A stretch of DNA of 64,000 nt from Eubacterium ruminantium (GCA_900108205.1 FNUU01000011.1:1-64000); one strand, 5' to 3'; counted from the first letter of the stretch, positions 33,766-43,801 are shown. Numbers and translations: made by a program. Notes: generated by a model not told the origin, from the letters alone.

Positions 33766-33835
33766 ATTAATATGGGTGACAATAAAAATAGGGGAGTTAT
33801 CGCATTTGTTTTGATAACTGAGGGGAAGTGTTATT

Positions 33836-35518
33836 ATGACAGATGAAAACAATGAAAAATATATATATTATATTAACAGGCTGATCGGTATAACGGAGAG
33901 GGAAGGTTTCGATCGCAATGAGTACTGTAGTCTTATATCCGAGATCTGCGAGCATTACAGACTTGCCAAGGGCGTTACAGAATTCTATCCGACTGCGATG
34001 ATGGAGAAGATGAAGAATGGCGAGATTTTTTGCGATTATGATAATGGCAGGGGCGAGAAAGTGTTGCTCAGCATCCGGATCATATCAAAGGCCAGAGCAA
34101 GGATCATAGGTACACTTTATGTTGAAACAGACGATCCGGAGAGAAGCGCGGAAGAACTTGAACAGATAGAAACCCTGCTTAGAATTGTAGTCGGATTCGT
34201 TGCGCGTATGCGTCTTCTCAGAATAATGGAAGAATTCGGATTCCATGATATGGATGGTTTTCAGAGCTTTCGTGCATTCATACGTTATCTGGAAACAGAA
34301 GGAGCGGAGAACCGCCTTGGCGGAAAGATAGCGTTCCATTTTGATATTCAAAATTTTACTATAGTAAATCAGGAGATCGGCCGTCAGAACGGTGATAAAG
34401 TTCTCAAAAACTATTATAACATGATAAAAGACACCATAGGTGAAACAGGCATTATTGTTCGTCTCGGAGGCGATAAATTTATAGGAGTGTTTGACAGAGC
34501 CTTAAAGAGAGAGGTATTTGAACTTTTTACGGGCGCTATGGTTCCATATGACGAAAAAGGAGAGAAACGTGTTAAGGTAGCTTCGGCAACGGGAGTTTTT
34601 ATGCTTCCGGATCCTTTTATGTTAAGGTCGCCGGGAGATATCATGGATAAGATCATCATGGCCGGCAATAAAGCAAAGCGTCAGTCGGATGGCTCCATAA
34701 TAATCTATGAGGACAGGATGAAGGCAGAGAATGATCATGTCAAAAAGGTTATGACGGATTTCCGCAAGGCTCTGCTGGATGAAGAATTCCTGGTATATTA
34801 TCAGCCGAAGGTGGATGTTTTTACAAGAAAGCTTGTTGGGGCTGAGGCTCTATGCCGCTGGCAGAGGAACGGAAGTATCGTTCCGCCGATGGAATTTATT
34901 CCGATCCTCGAGATGAATTCCGATATATGTGATCTGGATTTCTATATGCTGGATCATGTGTGCAAGGATATAAGAAGATGGCTGGACGAAGGAAGAGAAG
35001 CAGTCCGTATTTCTGTTAATATGTCCAGAAAACATCTGGTGGATGTGGATCTTCTGGAGCATATCATGAATATCATAGACAGAAATAATGTCCCTCATGA
35101 ATATATAGAGATAGAGCTGACAGAGACCACCACGGATGTTATGTTCCGTGATCTGAAGAGAGTTGTAAGCGGCCTTCAGGATCAGGGAGTATGGACAGCG
35201 GTAGATGATTTCGGTATTGGATACTCTTCACTTAATCTTATCCGTGATATTCCATGGAATGTTCTTAAGGTGGATAAGAGCTTTGTTCCAAAGGATGATG
35301 AGGAAGAGGACAGCATCGCAAAATTAATGTTCAGACACGTTATTTCTCTTGCCCGGGATATTGGGCTTGAGTGTGTTGTAGAAGGCGTGGAAACCATTGA
35401 TCAGCTGGATGTACTTCGTGAAAATAACTGCAGTATCGCGCAGGGGTTTTTCTTCGACAGACCTCTTCCGGTAAGGGATTTTGAATTCAGGCTGGATCAT
35501 AAGGTATATCCGGAGTAG
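33836..35518 (+). CDS. Cytosolic GGDEF-EAL protein, likely c-di-GMP phosphodiesterase
   Basis: A 560-residue soluble protein with three parts: an N-terminal region (1-120, possibly GAF-like, with KVLLSIRIISKARARIIGTLYVETDD), a GGDEF domain (about 130-300) and an EAL domain (about 305-555). The GGDEF loop reads LGGDKF: the catalytic Glu is Lys, so cyclase activity should be lost. The EAL set is complete: GAEALCRW, ISVNMSRKHL, IELTETTT, VDDFGIGYSS, LKVDKSFV and VVEGVET. Predicted to degrade cyclic di-GMP. ATG start behind GAGGGGAAG. The MMPL-type transporter gene starts 19 bases after its stop and is probably cotranscribed. Confidence 0.92.
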   Translation: MTDENNEKYIYYINRLIGITEREGFDRNEYCSLISEICEHYRLAKGVTEFYPTAMMEKMKNGEIFCDYDNGRGEKVLLSIRIISKARARIIGTLYVETDDPERSAEELEQIETLLRIVVGFVARMRLLRIMEEFGFHDMDGFQSFRAFIRYLETEGAENRLGGKIAFHFDIQNFTIVNQEIGRQNGDKVLKNYYNMIKDTIGETGIIVRLGGDKFIGVFDRALKREVFELFTGAMVPYDEKGEKRVKVASATGVFMLPDPFMLRSPGDIMDKIIMAGNKAKRQSDGSIIIYEDRMKAENDHVKKVMTDFRKALLDEEFLVYYQPKVDVFTRKLVGAEALCRWQRNGSIVPPMEFIPILEMNSDICDLDFYMLDHVCKDIRRWLDEGREAVRISVNMSRKHLVDVDLLEHIMNIIDRNNVPHEYIEIELTETTTDVMFRDLKRVVSGLQDQGVWTAVDDFGIGYSSLNLIRDIPWNVLKVDKSFVPKDDEEEDSIAKLMFRHVISLARDIGLECVVEGVETIDQLDVLRENNCSIAQGFFFDRPLPVRDFEFRLDHKVYPE

Positions 35519-35537
35519 TGTTTTTAAAGATAAGTGT

Positions 35538-38300
35538 ATGAATAAGATAGCAGGATTTTTTGTAAAGGGAAGATATGCTCTTCTGATAATATTTTTTATT
35601 TTTTCGGCAGTCAGCTTTTTTCTTATGGAGAAAGTGACGATTAATCCGGATATGTCCAAATATCTTCCGGATTCCTCAAAAATGAAGGAAGGAACTAAGA
35701 TTCTGGCAGATGAATTTCCGGGAATGACGGAGCCAAATGGTATCAGAGTCATGTTTGACGGACTGAGCGAAGAAGAAAAGCCTGTCATCAGAGACAGGCT
35801 GAAGAACATCAGCTATGTGGATTCGGTGGATTATGAAGCCGGCGAAGCCTATAACAGAGACGAGCATACTCTGTATATTTTAAATACCGGAAGGGATTAC
35901 GATTCAAAGGAATTTAAGAGTATAACGGACACTCTGGACAAGGAATTTGATAAATATAACATGGTATATTTTTCAAATGAAACCGGTTCCGGAGCGCTGC
36001 CGACATTTATTGTCGCAGGAGCGGTTGCCATCCTTATGATAATACTCTTTTTAATGACGGATTCGTGGACGGAACCCTTTCTTTTTATTATTTCTATAGG
36101 TCTTTCAATACTTATAAACATGGGCACAAATGTTTTCCTGCCCAGTGTTTCCCAGACAACTCATTCAATTGCATCAATACTTCAGTTGGTGCTTGCCATG
36201 GATTATTCCATCATTTTGTCTAACCGCTACAGGCAGACAAAAAAACGAATGGCAGGTGAGGCGGCTGATGGAACAGTGGATCCCTGCAGGGCTATGCATG
36301 AAGCTATTGCTTCGGCAATTCCTTCGGTATGCAGTTCATCTCTCACGACCATAGTAGGTCTTTTGGCGCTCTGCTTTATGAGCTTCAAGATTGGTACGGA
36401 TCTCGGAATAGTACTTGCAAAAGGGGTATTTATAAGCCTTATCTGCGTTTTTACGGTCCTTCCGGGACTTATCATACTATTTGACCGTCTTATTCAAAAA
36501 ACCTCTAAAAAGAGCCTTACGGTGCCTACAGGAGGCCTTTCGAAGCTTGAGTATAAGGGACGTATAGTGTTATCTGTGCTTTTTGTTATGATCTTCGCAG
36601 GGGTTTTTGTTTTAAGGGATAAAGCAAAGATCACCTATGGCTCGCCTTCAAATATGGATGAGATAAGCAAGGTTTTTCCGAGAGAAAACCGCTTTGTTCT
36701 TCTCTACAGTAATTCTGATGAGGCAAAGATTCCTGAGATACTGGACAGTTTAAAGGGTATTAAGGGCGTCACAGCTATTAATACTTATGCAAATACTCTG
36801 GGCAGCAGATTGAATGCAGGGGATATGTTTGATTATATCTGCAGTATGTTTGATCTTACGGGAGCGTCCGGTGGTTCGGGAAAAGTGGCTGACATGCTGG
36901 GCGGACTCGAGCTGAATGCGGATATGTTAAGATTCATTTATTATGATATAGTGGCTGACCACAGCAAGGAAAAGCTTACGCTGGAGCAGTTTGTGGGTTT
37001 TGTGAATAAGAATATTCTCACAAATCCGCTTTTTGCCGGACAGTTGGACGATGCCTCTCTTAAGGCATTTCAGGAGTTTGGAACGCTTTGCAATAAACAG
37101 GCTCTTTCAGCAGACAGAACAGCTGCTGAGATTTCAAAAATGTTTGGCGTAAATGAAAAAGGCGTGAAGCTTCTCATGAAGTATCTGGATATGAATACCA
37201 TCAGCATCAGTGAACTTCTGGAGGCTCTTAAGCGTCCGGAGGTTGTAGCTGCTATCTCCCTTACGGATGCGCTGAGTCAGAAGGACTGGGATGAAATATC
37301 ATTTTATCAGGTAATAGTTCAGGGAGTAATGAATGAAAAAGACTATACCGGTCAGGAAATGGCGACGCTTCTCGGTCTGATATCCTCCAGAATGTCGGGC
37401 GGAAGTGCAACAAGTGTTCCGGTAGCGGACGACTCAATCCTGCGATATGTGAAGCTTATTTATGAATTTTATTTTGCGGCAGAGGCTTATGATGAAACAT
37501 GGGAATTATCACTGGATGATCTGTTTAACGGACTGCTTCAGTCAAAAACCTTTAGTCCGTTTATAGATGAAGACAGCAGAAAGATGCTTAATACGGTGGC
37601 TCTCGGGCTTGCGGCAGGCAAGAGTCAGCTTGTAGGTCAGGAATATTCGCTCTTTGTCATCAGCACCATACTGAAGGACGGCGAAGATGAATCCATGGAT
37701 TTTGATAAATATCTTGATTCGGTGTGCGAAGAAAAGCTTTCCGGACAGTATTATCTTATCGGAAGCACGCCTATGGCGGTGGAAATGTCAAAAACCTTTA
37801 AGGCGGAAATGAATAAGATAACCCTCATTACAGCACTGACAATATTTATGGTTGTCCTGATAACCTTCAGGAATTTCCTGATCCCGCTGATACTTGTGCT
37901 TCTTATTCAGTGCTCGGTTTATATAACCATGACAGTTATGAGTATCATGGGTTCGGATATGAATTATCTGGCACTACTCATAGTCCAGAGTCTCCTGATG
38001 GGAGCAACCATAGATTATGCCATTGTATTTACAAATTTCTATATTGAAAAAAGAAATGACAGAGACAAAAAGGAAGCACTCGCTTCTGCATATAAGGCCT
38101 CTATAAGAACCATACTTACGTCCGGAATGATCATGATCTTCATTACATGGATACTGGGATATGTCTTCCCGGATCCGGCGTCCGGGGAGATATGTCATAT
38201 CATTTCCATAGGTGTTGCCTGTGCACTCGTGATGATACTGTGTTTCCTGCCGGGAATACTTGTGGTCTGTGACAGGCTGATCGTAAGAAAAAAATTATAA
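35538..38300 (+). CDS. MMPL/RND-superfamily membrane transporter
   Basis: A 920-residue protein with two sets of six helices, the MMPL arrangement. Helix 1 is followed by a large outer domain (about 45-155), then five helices with AMDYSIILSNRYR (about 233-245, the acidic proton-relay helix). A second outer domain (about 345-745) follows, then the last helices with MGATIDYAIVFTNFYIE. MMPL-type proteins export lipids or hydrophobic compounds in actinobacteria. In Clostridia their cargo is unknown. The start at 35538 avoids a 38-base overlap with the GGDEF-EAL gene that the longer frame from 35481 would need, although the ribosome-binding site is weak (AAAGATAAG). The 3' end overlaps the convergent ABC-F gene by 6 bases. 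Confidence 0.88.
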   Translation: MNKIAGFFVKGRYALLIIFFIFSAVSFFLMEKVTINPDMSKYLPDSSKMKEGTKILADEFPGMTEPNGIRVMFDGLSEEEKPVIRDRLKNISYVDSVDYEAGEAYNRDEHTLYILNTGRDYDSKEFKSITDTLDKEFDKYNMVYFSNETGSGALPTFIVAGAVAILMIILFLMTDSWTEPFLFIISIGLSILINMGTNVFLPSVSQTTHSIASILQLVLAMDYSIILSNRYRQTKKRMAGEAADGTVDPCRAMHEAIASAIPSVCSSSLTTIVGLLALCFMSFKIGTDLGIVLAKGVFISLICVFTVLPGLIILFDRLIQKTSKKSLTVPTGGLSKLEYKGRIVLSVLFVMIFAGVFVLRDKAKITYGSPSNMDEISKVFPRENRFVLLYSNSDEAKIPEILDSLKGIKGVTAINTYANTLGSRLNAGDMFDYICSMFDLTGASGGSGKVADMLGGLELNADMLRFIYYDIVADHSKEKLTLEQFVGFVNKNILTNPLFAGQLDDASLKAFQEFGTLCNKQALSADRTAAEISKMFGVNEKGVKLLMKYLDMNTISISELLEALKRPEVVAAISLTDALSQKDWDEISFYQVIVQGVMNEKDYTGQEMATLLGLISSRMSGGSATSVPVADDSILRYVKLIYEFYFAAEAYDETWELSLDDLFNGLLQSKTFSPFIDEDSRKMLNTVALGLAAGKSQLVGQEYSLFVISTILKDGEDESMDFDKYLDSVCEEKLSGQYYLIGSTPMAVEMSKTFKAEMNKITLITALTIFMVVLITFRNFLIPLILVLLIQCSVYITMTVMSIMGSDMNYLALLIVQSLLMGATIDYAIVFTNFYIEKRNDRDKKEALASAYKASIRTILTSGMIMIFITWILGYVFPDPASGEICHIISIGVACALVMILCFLPGILVVCDRLIVRKKL

Positions 38301-39854
38301 TTTTGTAGTCCACTTTGAGCAGTCCCATACGTCTGTGGCAAGGCCGTCATAGAAGTCCGGCTCGTGGCATACCATGAGAATACTGCCTTTATATTCTTTG
38401 AGGGCTCTCTTTAATTCGTCCTTGGCATCCTGATCCAGGTGGTTGGTAGGCTCGTCCAGTACGAGAAGGTTGGACTCTTTATTGATAAGCTTGCAGAGAC
38501 GGACCTTTGCCTGCTCTCCTCCGGAGAGAACCTTGCATTTACTCTCGATATGCTTGGTGGTAAGACCGCATTTTGCAAGAGCTGCACGCACTTCGTACTG
38601 TGTAAAACCCGGAAATTCATTCCATATTTCCTGAAGGCAGGTGGTATCGATGTCAGGTGACATTTCCTGCTCGAAATAACCGATTTCAAGGTAATCCCCC
38701 TTTGCTGTATTTCCTGAAAGAGGCTTTATGAGACCCAGAAGGCTCTTCAGCAGGGTGGTCTTTCCGATACCGTTGGAGCCGGTCAGGACTATCTTGTCAT
38801 TTCTTTCCATACGGAAATTGATCGGTTTTGAAAGCGGTTCGTCGTAGCCGATAATAAGATCATTTGTTTCAAAAACTACTTTGCCGGAGGTACGGGCTTC
38901 CTTGAAATGGAATTCCGGCTTCGGCTTATCGTAGATCTTTTCGATGATATCCATATTGTCCAGTTTCTTCTGCCTTGACATAGCCATATTTCTGGTGGCT
39001 ACTCTGGCCTTGTTTCTTGCAACAAAATCCTTCAGCTCGGCGATCTCCTGCTGCTGGCGGTTGTAGGCTGCTTCAGCCTGGGCTTTCTTTACGGCATAAA
39101 CCTCCTGAAAATGATCATAATCTCCGACATAACGTTCCAGCTTATGAGTGTTTCCGTCCATGTGATAAATGATATTTATTACTGAATTAAGAAATGGAAT
39201 ATCGTGCGAGATCAGTATAAATGCATTTTCATATTCCTGAAGATATCTTGTGAGCCATGCAATATGCTCCGCATCGAGGTAGTTTGTAGGCTCGTCCAAG
39301 AGAAGTATATCAGGCTTCTCGAGAAGGAGCTTACCTAGAAGGATCTTGGTTCTCTGGCCGCCGGACAGTTCGGTTACATCTCTGTCGAGGCCGAGGTCGA
39401 GGAGCCCAAGAGCGCGGGCAACTTCTTCAACCTTTGAATCTATAAGATAAAAATCATGGGCGGTGAGAAGCTCCTGGATAGTTCCTACTTCGTCCATCAG
39501 GGCTGTCATTTCATCATCGCCGGCGTCGCCCATTTTCATATATATTTCATTCATTCTCTCTTCCATGGCAAAAAGAGGCTTGAAGGCATCAGCCAGTACA
39601 TCTCTTATGGTCATGCCCTTCTCCAGTACGGCATGCTGGTCAAGATAGCCGGCTTTAACATTTTTCGACCATTCGATCTTTCCTTCGTCAGGCATAAGTT
39701 TGCCGGTTATTATATTCATGAAGGTGGATTTACCTTCTCCGTTTGCGCCGATAAGGCCTATATGTTCTCCCTTCAGAAGACGGAAGGATACGTCATCAAA
39801 AATGGCTCTGTCGCCAAAACCGTGAGTCAGGTGCTCAACATTTAATATACTCAT
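38295..39854 (-). CDS. ABC-F family ATPase (ribosome-associated)
   Basis: A 519-residue protein with two ABC ATPase domains and no membrane part, the ABC-F layout. Domain 1 has GANGEGKST (about 36-44), LSGGQRTKI and DEPTNYLD. Domain 2 has GSNGIGKTT (about 358-366), LSGGEQAKV and DEPTNHLD. The linker between them (about 240-300) is a charged helical hairpin that reaches the peptidyl-transferase centre in family members. The arm domain is short. Such proteins act as translation factors of the Uup/EttA/YbiT kind or, in some cases, protect ribosomes from antibiotics. The sequence here most resembles the housekeeping YbiT type, so resistance should not be assumed. Convergent with and overlapping the MMPL gene by 6 bases. 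Confidence 0.92.
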   Translation of the reverse strand: MSILNVEHLTHGFGDRAIFDDVSFRLLKGEHIGLIGANGEGKSTFMNIITGKLMPDEGKIEWSKNVKAGYLDQHAVLEKGMTIRDVLADAFKPLFAMEERMNEIYMKMGDAGDDEMTALMDEVGTIQELLTAHDFYLIDSKVEEVARALGLLDLGLDRDVTELSGGQRTKILLGKLLLEKPDILLLDEPTNYLDAEHIAWLTRYLQEYENAFILISHDIPFLNSVINIIYHMDGNTHKLERYVGDYDHFQEVYAVKKAQAEAAYNRQQQEIAELKDFVARNKARVATRNMAMSRQKKLDNMDIIEKIYDKPKPEFHFKEARTSGKVVFETNDLIIGYDEPLSKPINFRMERNDKIVLTGSNGIGKTTLLKSLLGLIKPLSGNTAKGDYLEIGYFEQEMSPDIDTTCLQEIWNEFPGFTQYEVRAALAKCGLTTKHIESKCKVLSGGEQAKVRLCKLINKESNLLVLDEPTNHLDQDAKDELKRALKEYKGSILMVCHEPDFYDGLATDVWDCSKWTTKL

Positions 39855-40043
39855 ATTATTTCTCTGTTCTTTCTCTGTTATTTTTGAATAAGTTTGTGGT
39901 GTAGTTGTTAAGAAATCGATATACCGGGCAGCCCACGGCAGATTTAAAGCGTCCGCAGGGCCTATGCATTAGTGATATTCGATAGCTCAGACTACAAAAG
40001 GAGTATAAGGTAAAACAGGGAAGCTTGGCAAGCTGAATTTGTT

Positions 40044-40072
40044 TTGCTAATAATCAGATCAGATGGTATAAT
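40044..40072 (+). promoter_or_regulatory. Promoter of corA
   Basis: TTGCTA (40044-40049), 17 bp, TATAAT (40067-40072), 60 bases before the start codon. Confidence 0.65.
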
Positions 40073-40131
40073 CATTTTCGGAACTGACGAATATTTGTTT
40101 TGTCGGGAATTCGGTTTAGGGAGGAAAAGAG

Positions 40132-41049
40132 ATGTATTATCTTATAAAATCTACTCTTGAACAATGCGGCGCAGAAGAAGTACATGCCGGTGAATTTCAG
40201 TATGTTGTAGTGCTATCTCCGGAGGAATGGAAGAGAGAACAGGGGAGCTTCGATATTGGTATAGAAATGGATATTAATACCGATGAGATTCACAACACCA
40301 AAGCAGAAGTGAATTTTGACTCCCTGACAGGAACCTTCTGTATTCCGAGCAGACGAAATATTACGGAAATCGAATATAAATATGCATTTGCGATAGATGA
40401 AAAAGGTATTGTTTTTATTGATCCGTCGGGAGTTGTGGACAGGATGGTAAAGCGTATAGCCAGAAGAAAAAAATGGAAGGTTCCATGTCTGGAACGCTTT
40501 ATATATGACTTTCTGGAACTTATAATCTCAAGAGATCTCTCAATCCTTGAAGGCTTTGAAAAGGAGCTGGACAGTATTGAAGCGGATATACTGGAGGATG
40601 TAAACAGTGCGGATCTTGAAAGGGCGAATGAAATACGCGGTGAGATAAGAGATCTTAGAATTCATTATGAGCAGATGATAGATCTCGGACAGGAACTGGA
40701 AGAGAATGAGAACAACTTCTTTAAACCGGAGAATACCAGATATTTCAGGCTTTTTACAGACAGGATGACCAGGCTTCATGATGCTTCGAATTCCATCAGG
40801 GACTATACGGTACAGATCAGAGATCTTTATCATACACAGATGGAGATAAAGCAGAACAGAGTAATGACGCTTCTGACAGTGGTAACTACGATCTTTATGC
40901 CGCTGACACTTATAGCCGGCTGGTATGGAATGAATTTCAGATATATGCCGGAGCTTGAATCCAGGTGGGGTTATCCGATAGTTATACTTGTGAGCCTTGC
41001 CATAATTATAATAAGTCTTCTTTTCTTCAGAAAGAAGAAGTGGCTGTAA
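40132..41049 (+). CDS. corA: CorA family divalent metal transporter
   Basis: A 305-residue CorA-type magnesium/cobalt channel. It has a cytoplasmic alpha/beta domain (1-130), a long helical stalk (about 140-245) and two C-terminal membrane helices. The signature YGMNF (about 264-268) follows the first helix, with MPEL close behind, and the chain ends in basic RKKKWL as usual for CorA. It should form a pentamer that lets Mg(2+) in. Sequence features do not separate Mg from Co or Ni transport. ATG start behind AGGGAGGAAAAG. A terminator follows at 41144-41188. Confidence 0.93.
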   Translation: MYYLIKSTLEQCGAEEVHAGEFQYVVVLSPEEWKREQGSFDIGIEMDINTDEIHNTKAEVNFDSLTGTFCIPSRRNITEIEYKYAFAIDEKGIVFIDPSGVVDRMVKRIARRKKWKVPCLERFIYDFLELIISRDLSILEGFEKELDSIEADILEDVNSADLERANEIRGEIRDLRIHYEQMIDLGQELEENENNFFKPENTRYFRLFTDRMTRLHDASNSIRDYTVQIRDLYHTQMEIKQNRVMTLLTVVTTIFMPLTLIAGWYGMNFRYMPELESRWGYPIVILVSLAIIIISLLFFRKKKWL

Positions 41050-41386
41050 ATGTAAATTGGCATGAAAGGGCAGTGTAAACTTTACATAATTCAATAAGAA
41101 AACTTGATAAAAGCGGCCTATGGACAGGCAGTGATATCGTAACAAATGTAAGATGCGGAGGGATGACTGTAAACATCTTACATTTTTTATGCGAAGAAAT
41201 GGTGATTTTGACGGAAAAACAGACACATTTTAAAAAATATTTAAAATATTTATAAAATATCATATTGATTTTTTTTGGCGGATTTATTATATTTATTATG
41301 GGTTGCGAAGAGTTGATGGAGAATCTTTCCGTTAAAACGGAGAAAAACTCCCCAATATGCAATTTGATTGAAAGGGGTTACACTGC
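41050..41386. other. Intergenic region between corA and the lacI-type regulator
   Basis: Contains the corA terminator (41144-41188), an AT-rich stretch that should hold the regulator promoter, a small hairpin CCGTTAAAACGG at 41331-41342 and the ribosome-binding site AAAGGGG. No gene seen. Confidence 0.6.
41144..41188 (+). terminator. Terminator of corA
   Basis: AAATGTAAGATG (41144-41155) and CATCTTACATTT (41174-41185) form a 12-bp stem running into TTT. The T-tract is part of the stem end, so it could work in both directions. Confidence 0.75.
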
Positions 41387-42385
41387 ATGAATATTTATGA
41401 CATTGCCCAAATGGCTAATGTTTCCATCGCAACTGTTTCGAGAGTTGTGAATAATAGTCCGAAAGTAAGTGATAAGACCAGAAGAAAAGTTCTGGATATC
41501 ATAGATAAGTATGGATATACTCCGAATGTATTTGCTCAGGGACTTGGTCTCAATACCATGCATACTATTGGTATACTTGTGCCGACTATCGCCGATCTTT
41601 ATATCTCAAGAGCGGTGGCATGTCTTGAGGAGAGACTTCATGAGATGGGTTATGATATCATCCTGGGCTGCAGCGGCTACGGAGCAAAACAGAAAGAAGC
41701 ACATATTGAGATGATGCTTTCCAAGAGAATAGACGCTCTTGTTCTGGTAGGCTCAACATATGCGGGATCAGATGATGAGAGTCATAACACGGATTATATA
41801 CAGAAAGCTGCCAATACTGTTCCGGTATTTCTTATAAACGGACTTATCGAAGGAGATAACATTTACTGTAATGCTGCAGAGGATTACAGAGCTTCATATG
41901 AAGTGACTACAGAACTTATCAAGAAGGGCAGAAGAAGAATAGTATTCCTTACGGATTCAAAGTCCTTCAGTGCAAATGAAAAGAAGAGCGGTTACGAGCA
42001 GGCTTTAAGAGATGCAGGCATCGATATCATTCCTGAGATGGCGCTTTTCATGAAAAATGATATTGATACGGTTAAGAGCCTTTTCTGCAATTATGATTTT
42101 CTTGATTATGACGCAGTATTTGCCACAGATGATGCTATGGCTATAGGCGTTATGAAATATCTTAAAACCAAAGGCAAGTCAATTCCTGAGGACGTGAGCG
42201 TTGTCGGATACAACAACTCCATGTTCTGCATCTGTACTACGCCGGAACTGTCATCCGTAGACAATAAGGTTGAGCTGGTTGCTACCCAGACGGTTAAATC
42301 TCTGAAGGCAGTTCTCAGCAAAGAGGGAAATGTTCTTCACAAGAATATGGTTGCCTGTGAACTTGTCAGGAGAGGAACCATATAA
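41387..42385 (+). CDS. LacI family transcriptional regulator, probable uronate/KDG regulator
   Basis: A 332-residue LacI-family repressor. The helix-turn-helix is IYDIAQMANVSIATVSRVVN (residues 3-22), with hinge YGYTPNVFAQGL. The periplasmic-binding-protein-like effector domain follows from about residue 60 (HTIGILVPTIADLYISR). It stands directly upstream of the kdgK-kduI-kduD-kdgA genes on the same strand, and 14-bp LacI-type palindromes occur at three promoters of uronate genes. This supports a KdgR-like role with 2-keto-3-deoxygluconate or a related sugar acid as inducer. CcpA recognises very similar sites, so which protein uses them is open. ATG start behind AAAGGGG. Confidence 0.85.
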   Translation: MNIYDIAQMANVSIATVSRVVNNSPKVSDKTRRKVLDIIDKYGYTPNVFAQGLGLNTMHTIGILVPTIADLYISRAVACLEERLHEMGYDIILGCSGYGAKQKEAHIEMMLSKRIDALVLVGSTYAGSDDESHNTDYIQKAANTVPVFLINGLIEGDNIYCNAAEDYRASYEVTTELIKKGRRRIVFLTDSKSFSANEKKSGYEQALRDAGIDIIPEMALFMKNDIDTVKSLFCNYDFLDYDAVFATDDAMAIGVMKYLKTKGKSIPEDVSVVGYNNSMFCICTTPELSSVDNKVELVATQTVKSLKAVLSKEGNVLHKNMVACELVRRGTI

Positions 42386-42435
42386 AATTGATGGTGAACT
42401 GCAGACGATGATCTGCAGGTAAAATAAAGCTTATG

Positions 42436-42499
42436 GATGCCTGATCAGGTGGATTTTTCCGAAATCCGGGCCAAAACAGGCATCTGAAGCATATTTTTT
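42436..42499 (+). terminator. Nested hairpin after the LacI-type gene
   Basis: Outer stem GATGCCTG/CAGGCATC and inner stem GGATTT/AAATCC, with TTTTTT ten bases downstream. Probable terminator of the regulator gene. Confidence 0.5.
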
Positions 42500-42593
42500 G
42501 GCATCAGATCAGTTGAAAAAGTACGCAAAATCAACAAAAAATGATGGCTTTGAAAAAAATTTAATAAAAATGCAAAATTTTTAAAATTTTTTG

Positions 42594-42622
42594 TTGACAA
42601 ATGTAAGCGCTTACAATATATT
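42594..42622 (+). promoter_or_regulatory. Promoter of the kdgK operon
   Basis: TTGACA (42594-42599), 17 bp, TATATT (42617-42622). The spacer is occupied by the operator at 42602-42615. Confidence 0.8.
42602..42615. promoter_or_regulatory. LacI/cre-type operator of kdgK operon
   Basis: The perfect palindrome TGTAAGCGCTTACA fills the gap between -35 and -10, so a bound repressor would block RNA polymerase. The same 14 bases occur at 59899-59912 before uxaC. Confidence 0.8.
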
Positions 42623-42703
42623 ATATATAGAACAACGATTTTCAAGAGAAAAAATCATGAAAAAAACTAATCAAAAAATACGAGTTGATAAAGGGAGGTA
42701 ATT

Positions 42704-43801
42704 ATGGATTTAGGACTTAAGAGTAAAGAGGAATGTACATTTGATGCAGTCAGTCTCGGAGAGGTAATGCTGAGACTTGATCCGGGCGAAGGAAGAATTA
42801 AAACCGCACGTTCATTCAGAGCATGGGAAGGCGGCGGAGAGTATAACGTAATCAGAGGACTCAGAAGATGCTTCGGTATGAAGACAGCAGTTCTTACAGC
42901 ATTTGCTGATAATGAAGTAGGAAAGCTTATGGAGGATTTCATTCTCCAGGGCGGAGTTGATACATCCCTTATTAAGTGGATGAAGACAGACGGTATCGGA
43001 AGAGTTTGCAGAAACGGTATCAATTTTACAGAGAGAGGCTTTGGTATCAGAGGAGCTCTCGGATGCTCAGACAGAGCTAACACAGCAATTTCAAAGGCTA
43101 CAGCAGCTGATTTCGATTTCGAGTATATCTTCGGTGAGCTTGGAGTAAGATGGCTTCACACAGGCGGTATCTATGCAGCACTTTCAGAGACAAGCTCTGA
43201 AACAGTAATTGAGGCTATCAAGACAGCTAAGAAGTACGGAACGATTGTTTCTTACGATCTTAACTACCGTCCATCAATGTGGAGCGCAATCGGAGGACAG
43301 GAGAAGGCTCAGGAAGTTAATAAGGAAATAGCCAAGTATGTTGATGTAATGATCGGAAATGAGGAAGACTTCACAGCATGTCTCGGATTTGAGGTTGAAG
43401 GAAATGACGCAAACCTCAAGGAGCTCAATCTTGATGGTTACAAGAAGATGATAAATGAAGCAGCAAAGACCTATCCAAACTTCAAGGTGGTTGCTACAAC
43501 ACTCAGAACAGTTAAGACAGCAACAGTTAATGACTGGAGCGCAATCTGCTGGGCAGATGGAGAGATCTACAAGGCAGCGCAGTATGACGGACTTGAGATC
43601 ATGGACCGTGTAGGCGGCGGAGATTCATTTGCATCAGGTCTTGTATATGGACTTATGACCACAGGAGATCCTGAAAAGGCAGTTAATTACGGAGCTGCTC
43701 ACGGCGCACTTGCAATGACAACACCTGGAGATACAACAATGGCTTCTCTTAAGGAAGTTGAAGGTATCATGAGCGGTGCAGGCGCAAGAGTTAAGAGATA
43801 A
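42704..43801 (+). CDS. kdgK: 2-keto-3-deoxygluconate kinase (PfkB family)
   Basis: A 365-residue PfkB-family sugar kinase. It opens with the substrate-binding block VSLGEVMLRLDPGEGRIKTARSFRAWEGGGEYN-like region (residues 15-47), has YDLNYRPSMW (about 183-192) as in KDG kinases, and the catalytic GGGDSFASG (about 305-313, Asp as base). It should phosphorylate 2-keto-3-deoxygluconate to KDPG, the step before KdgA. First gene of an operon with kduI, kduD and kdgA, under the operator at 42602. ATG start behind AGGGAGG. It is slightly longer than typical KdgK (310-340 residues). Confidence 0.92.
   Translation: MDLGLKSKEECTFDAVSLGEVMLRLDPGEGRIKTARSFRAWEGGGEYNVIRGLRRCFGMKTAVLTAFADNEVGKLMEDFILQGGVDTSLIKWMKTDGIGRVCRNGINFTERGFGIRGALGCSDRANTAISKATAADFDFEYIFGELGVRWLHTGGIYAALSETSSETVIEAIKTAKKYGTIVSYDLNYRPSMWSAIGGQEKAQEVNKEIAKYVDVMIGNEEDFTACLGFEVEGNDANLKELNLDGYKKMINEAAKTYPNFKVVATTLRTVKTATVNDWSAICWADGEIYKAAQYDGLEIMDRVGGGDSFASGLVYGLMTTGDPEKAVNYGAAHGALAMTTPGDTTMASLKEVEGIMSGAGARVKR

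Larger units (their letters stand above)
42386..42703. other. Intergenic region between regulator and kdgK
   Basis: Carries hairpin CTGCAGA/TCTGCAG (42399-42418) and a nested hairpin GATGCCTG (42436-42443) with CAGGCATC (42477-42484) around GGATTT/AAATCC. A T-run at 42494-42499 follows, so this may terminate the regulator transcript. The kdgK promoter and operator follow. Confidence 0.65.

Noticed and set aside
39456..39845. 129-codon plus-strand frame inside the ABC-F gene
   Set aside because: Antisense shadow of conserved ATPase sequence, without a ribosome-binding site.
38295..39854. Antibiotic-resistance ABC-F protein
   Set aside because: Motifs are those of any ABC-F. The arm and linker look like the housekeeping YbiT type, and nothing nearby suggests resistance.
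40540..41226. 228-codon minus-strand frame overlapping corA
   Set aside because: Antisense to a well-supported gene and running through its terminator. The composition looks like a shadow translation.
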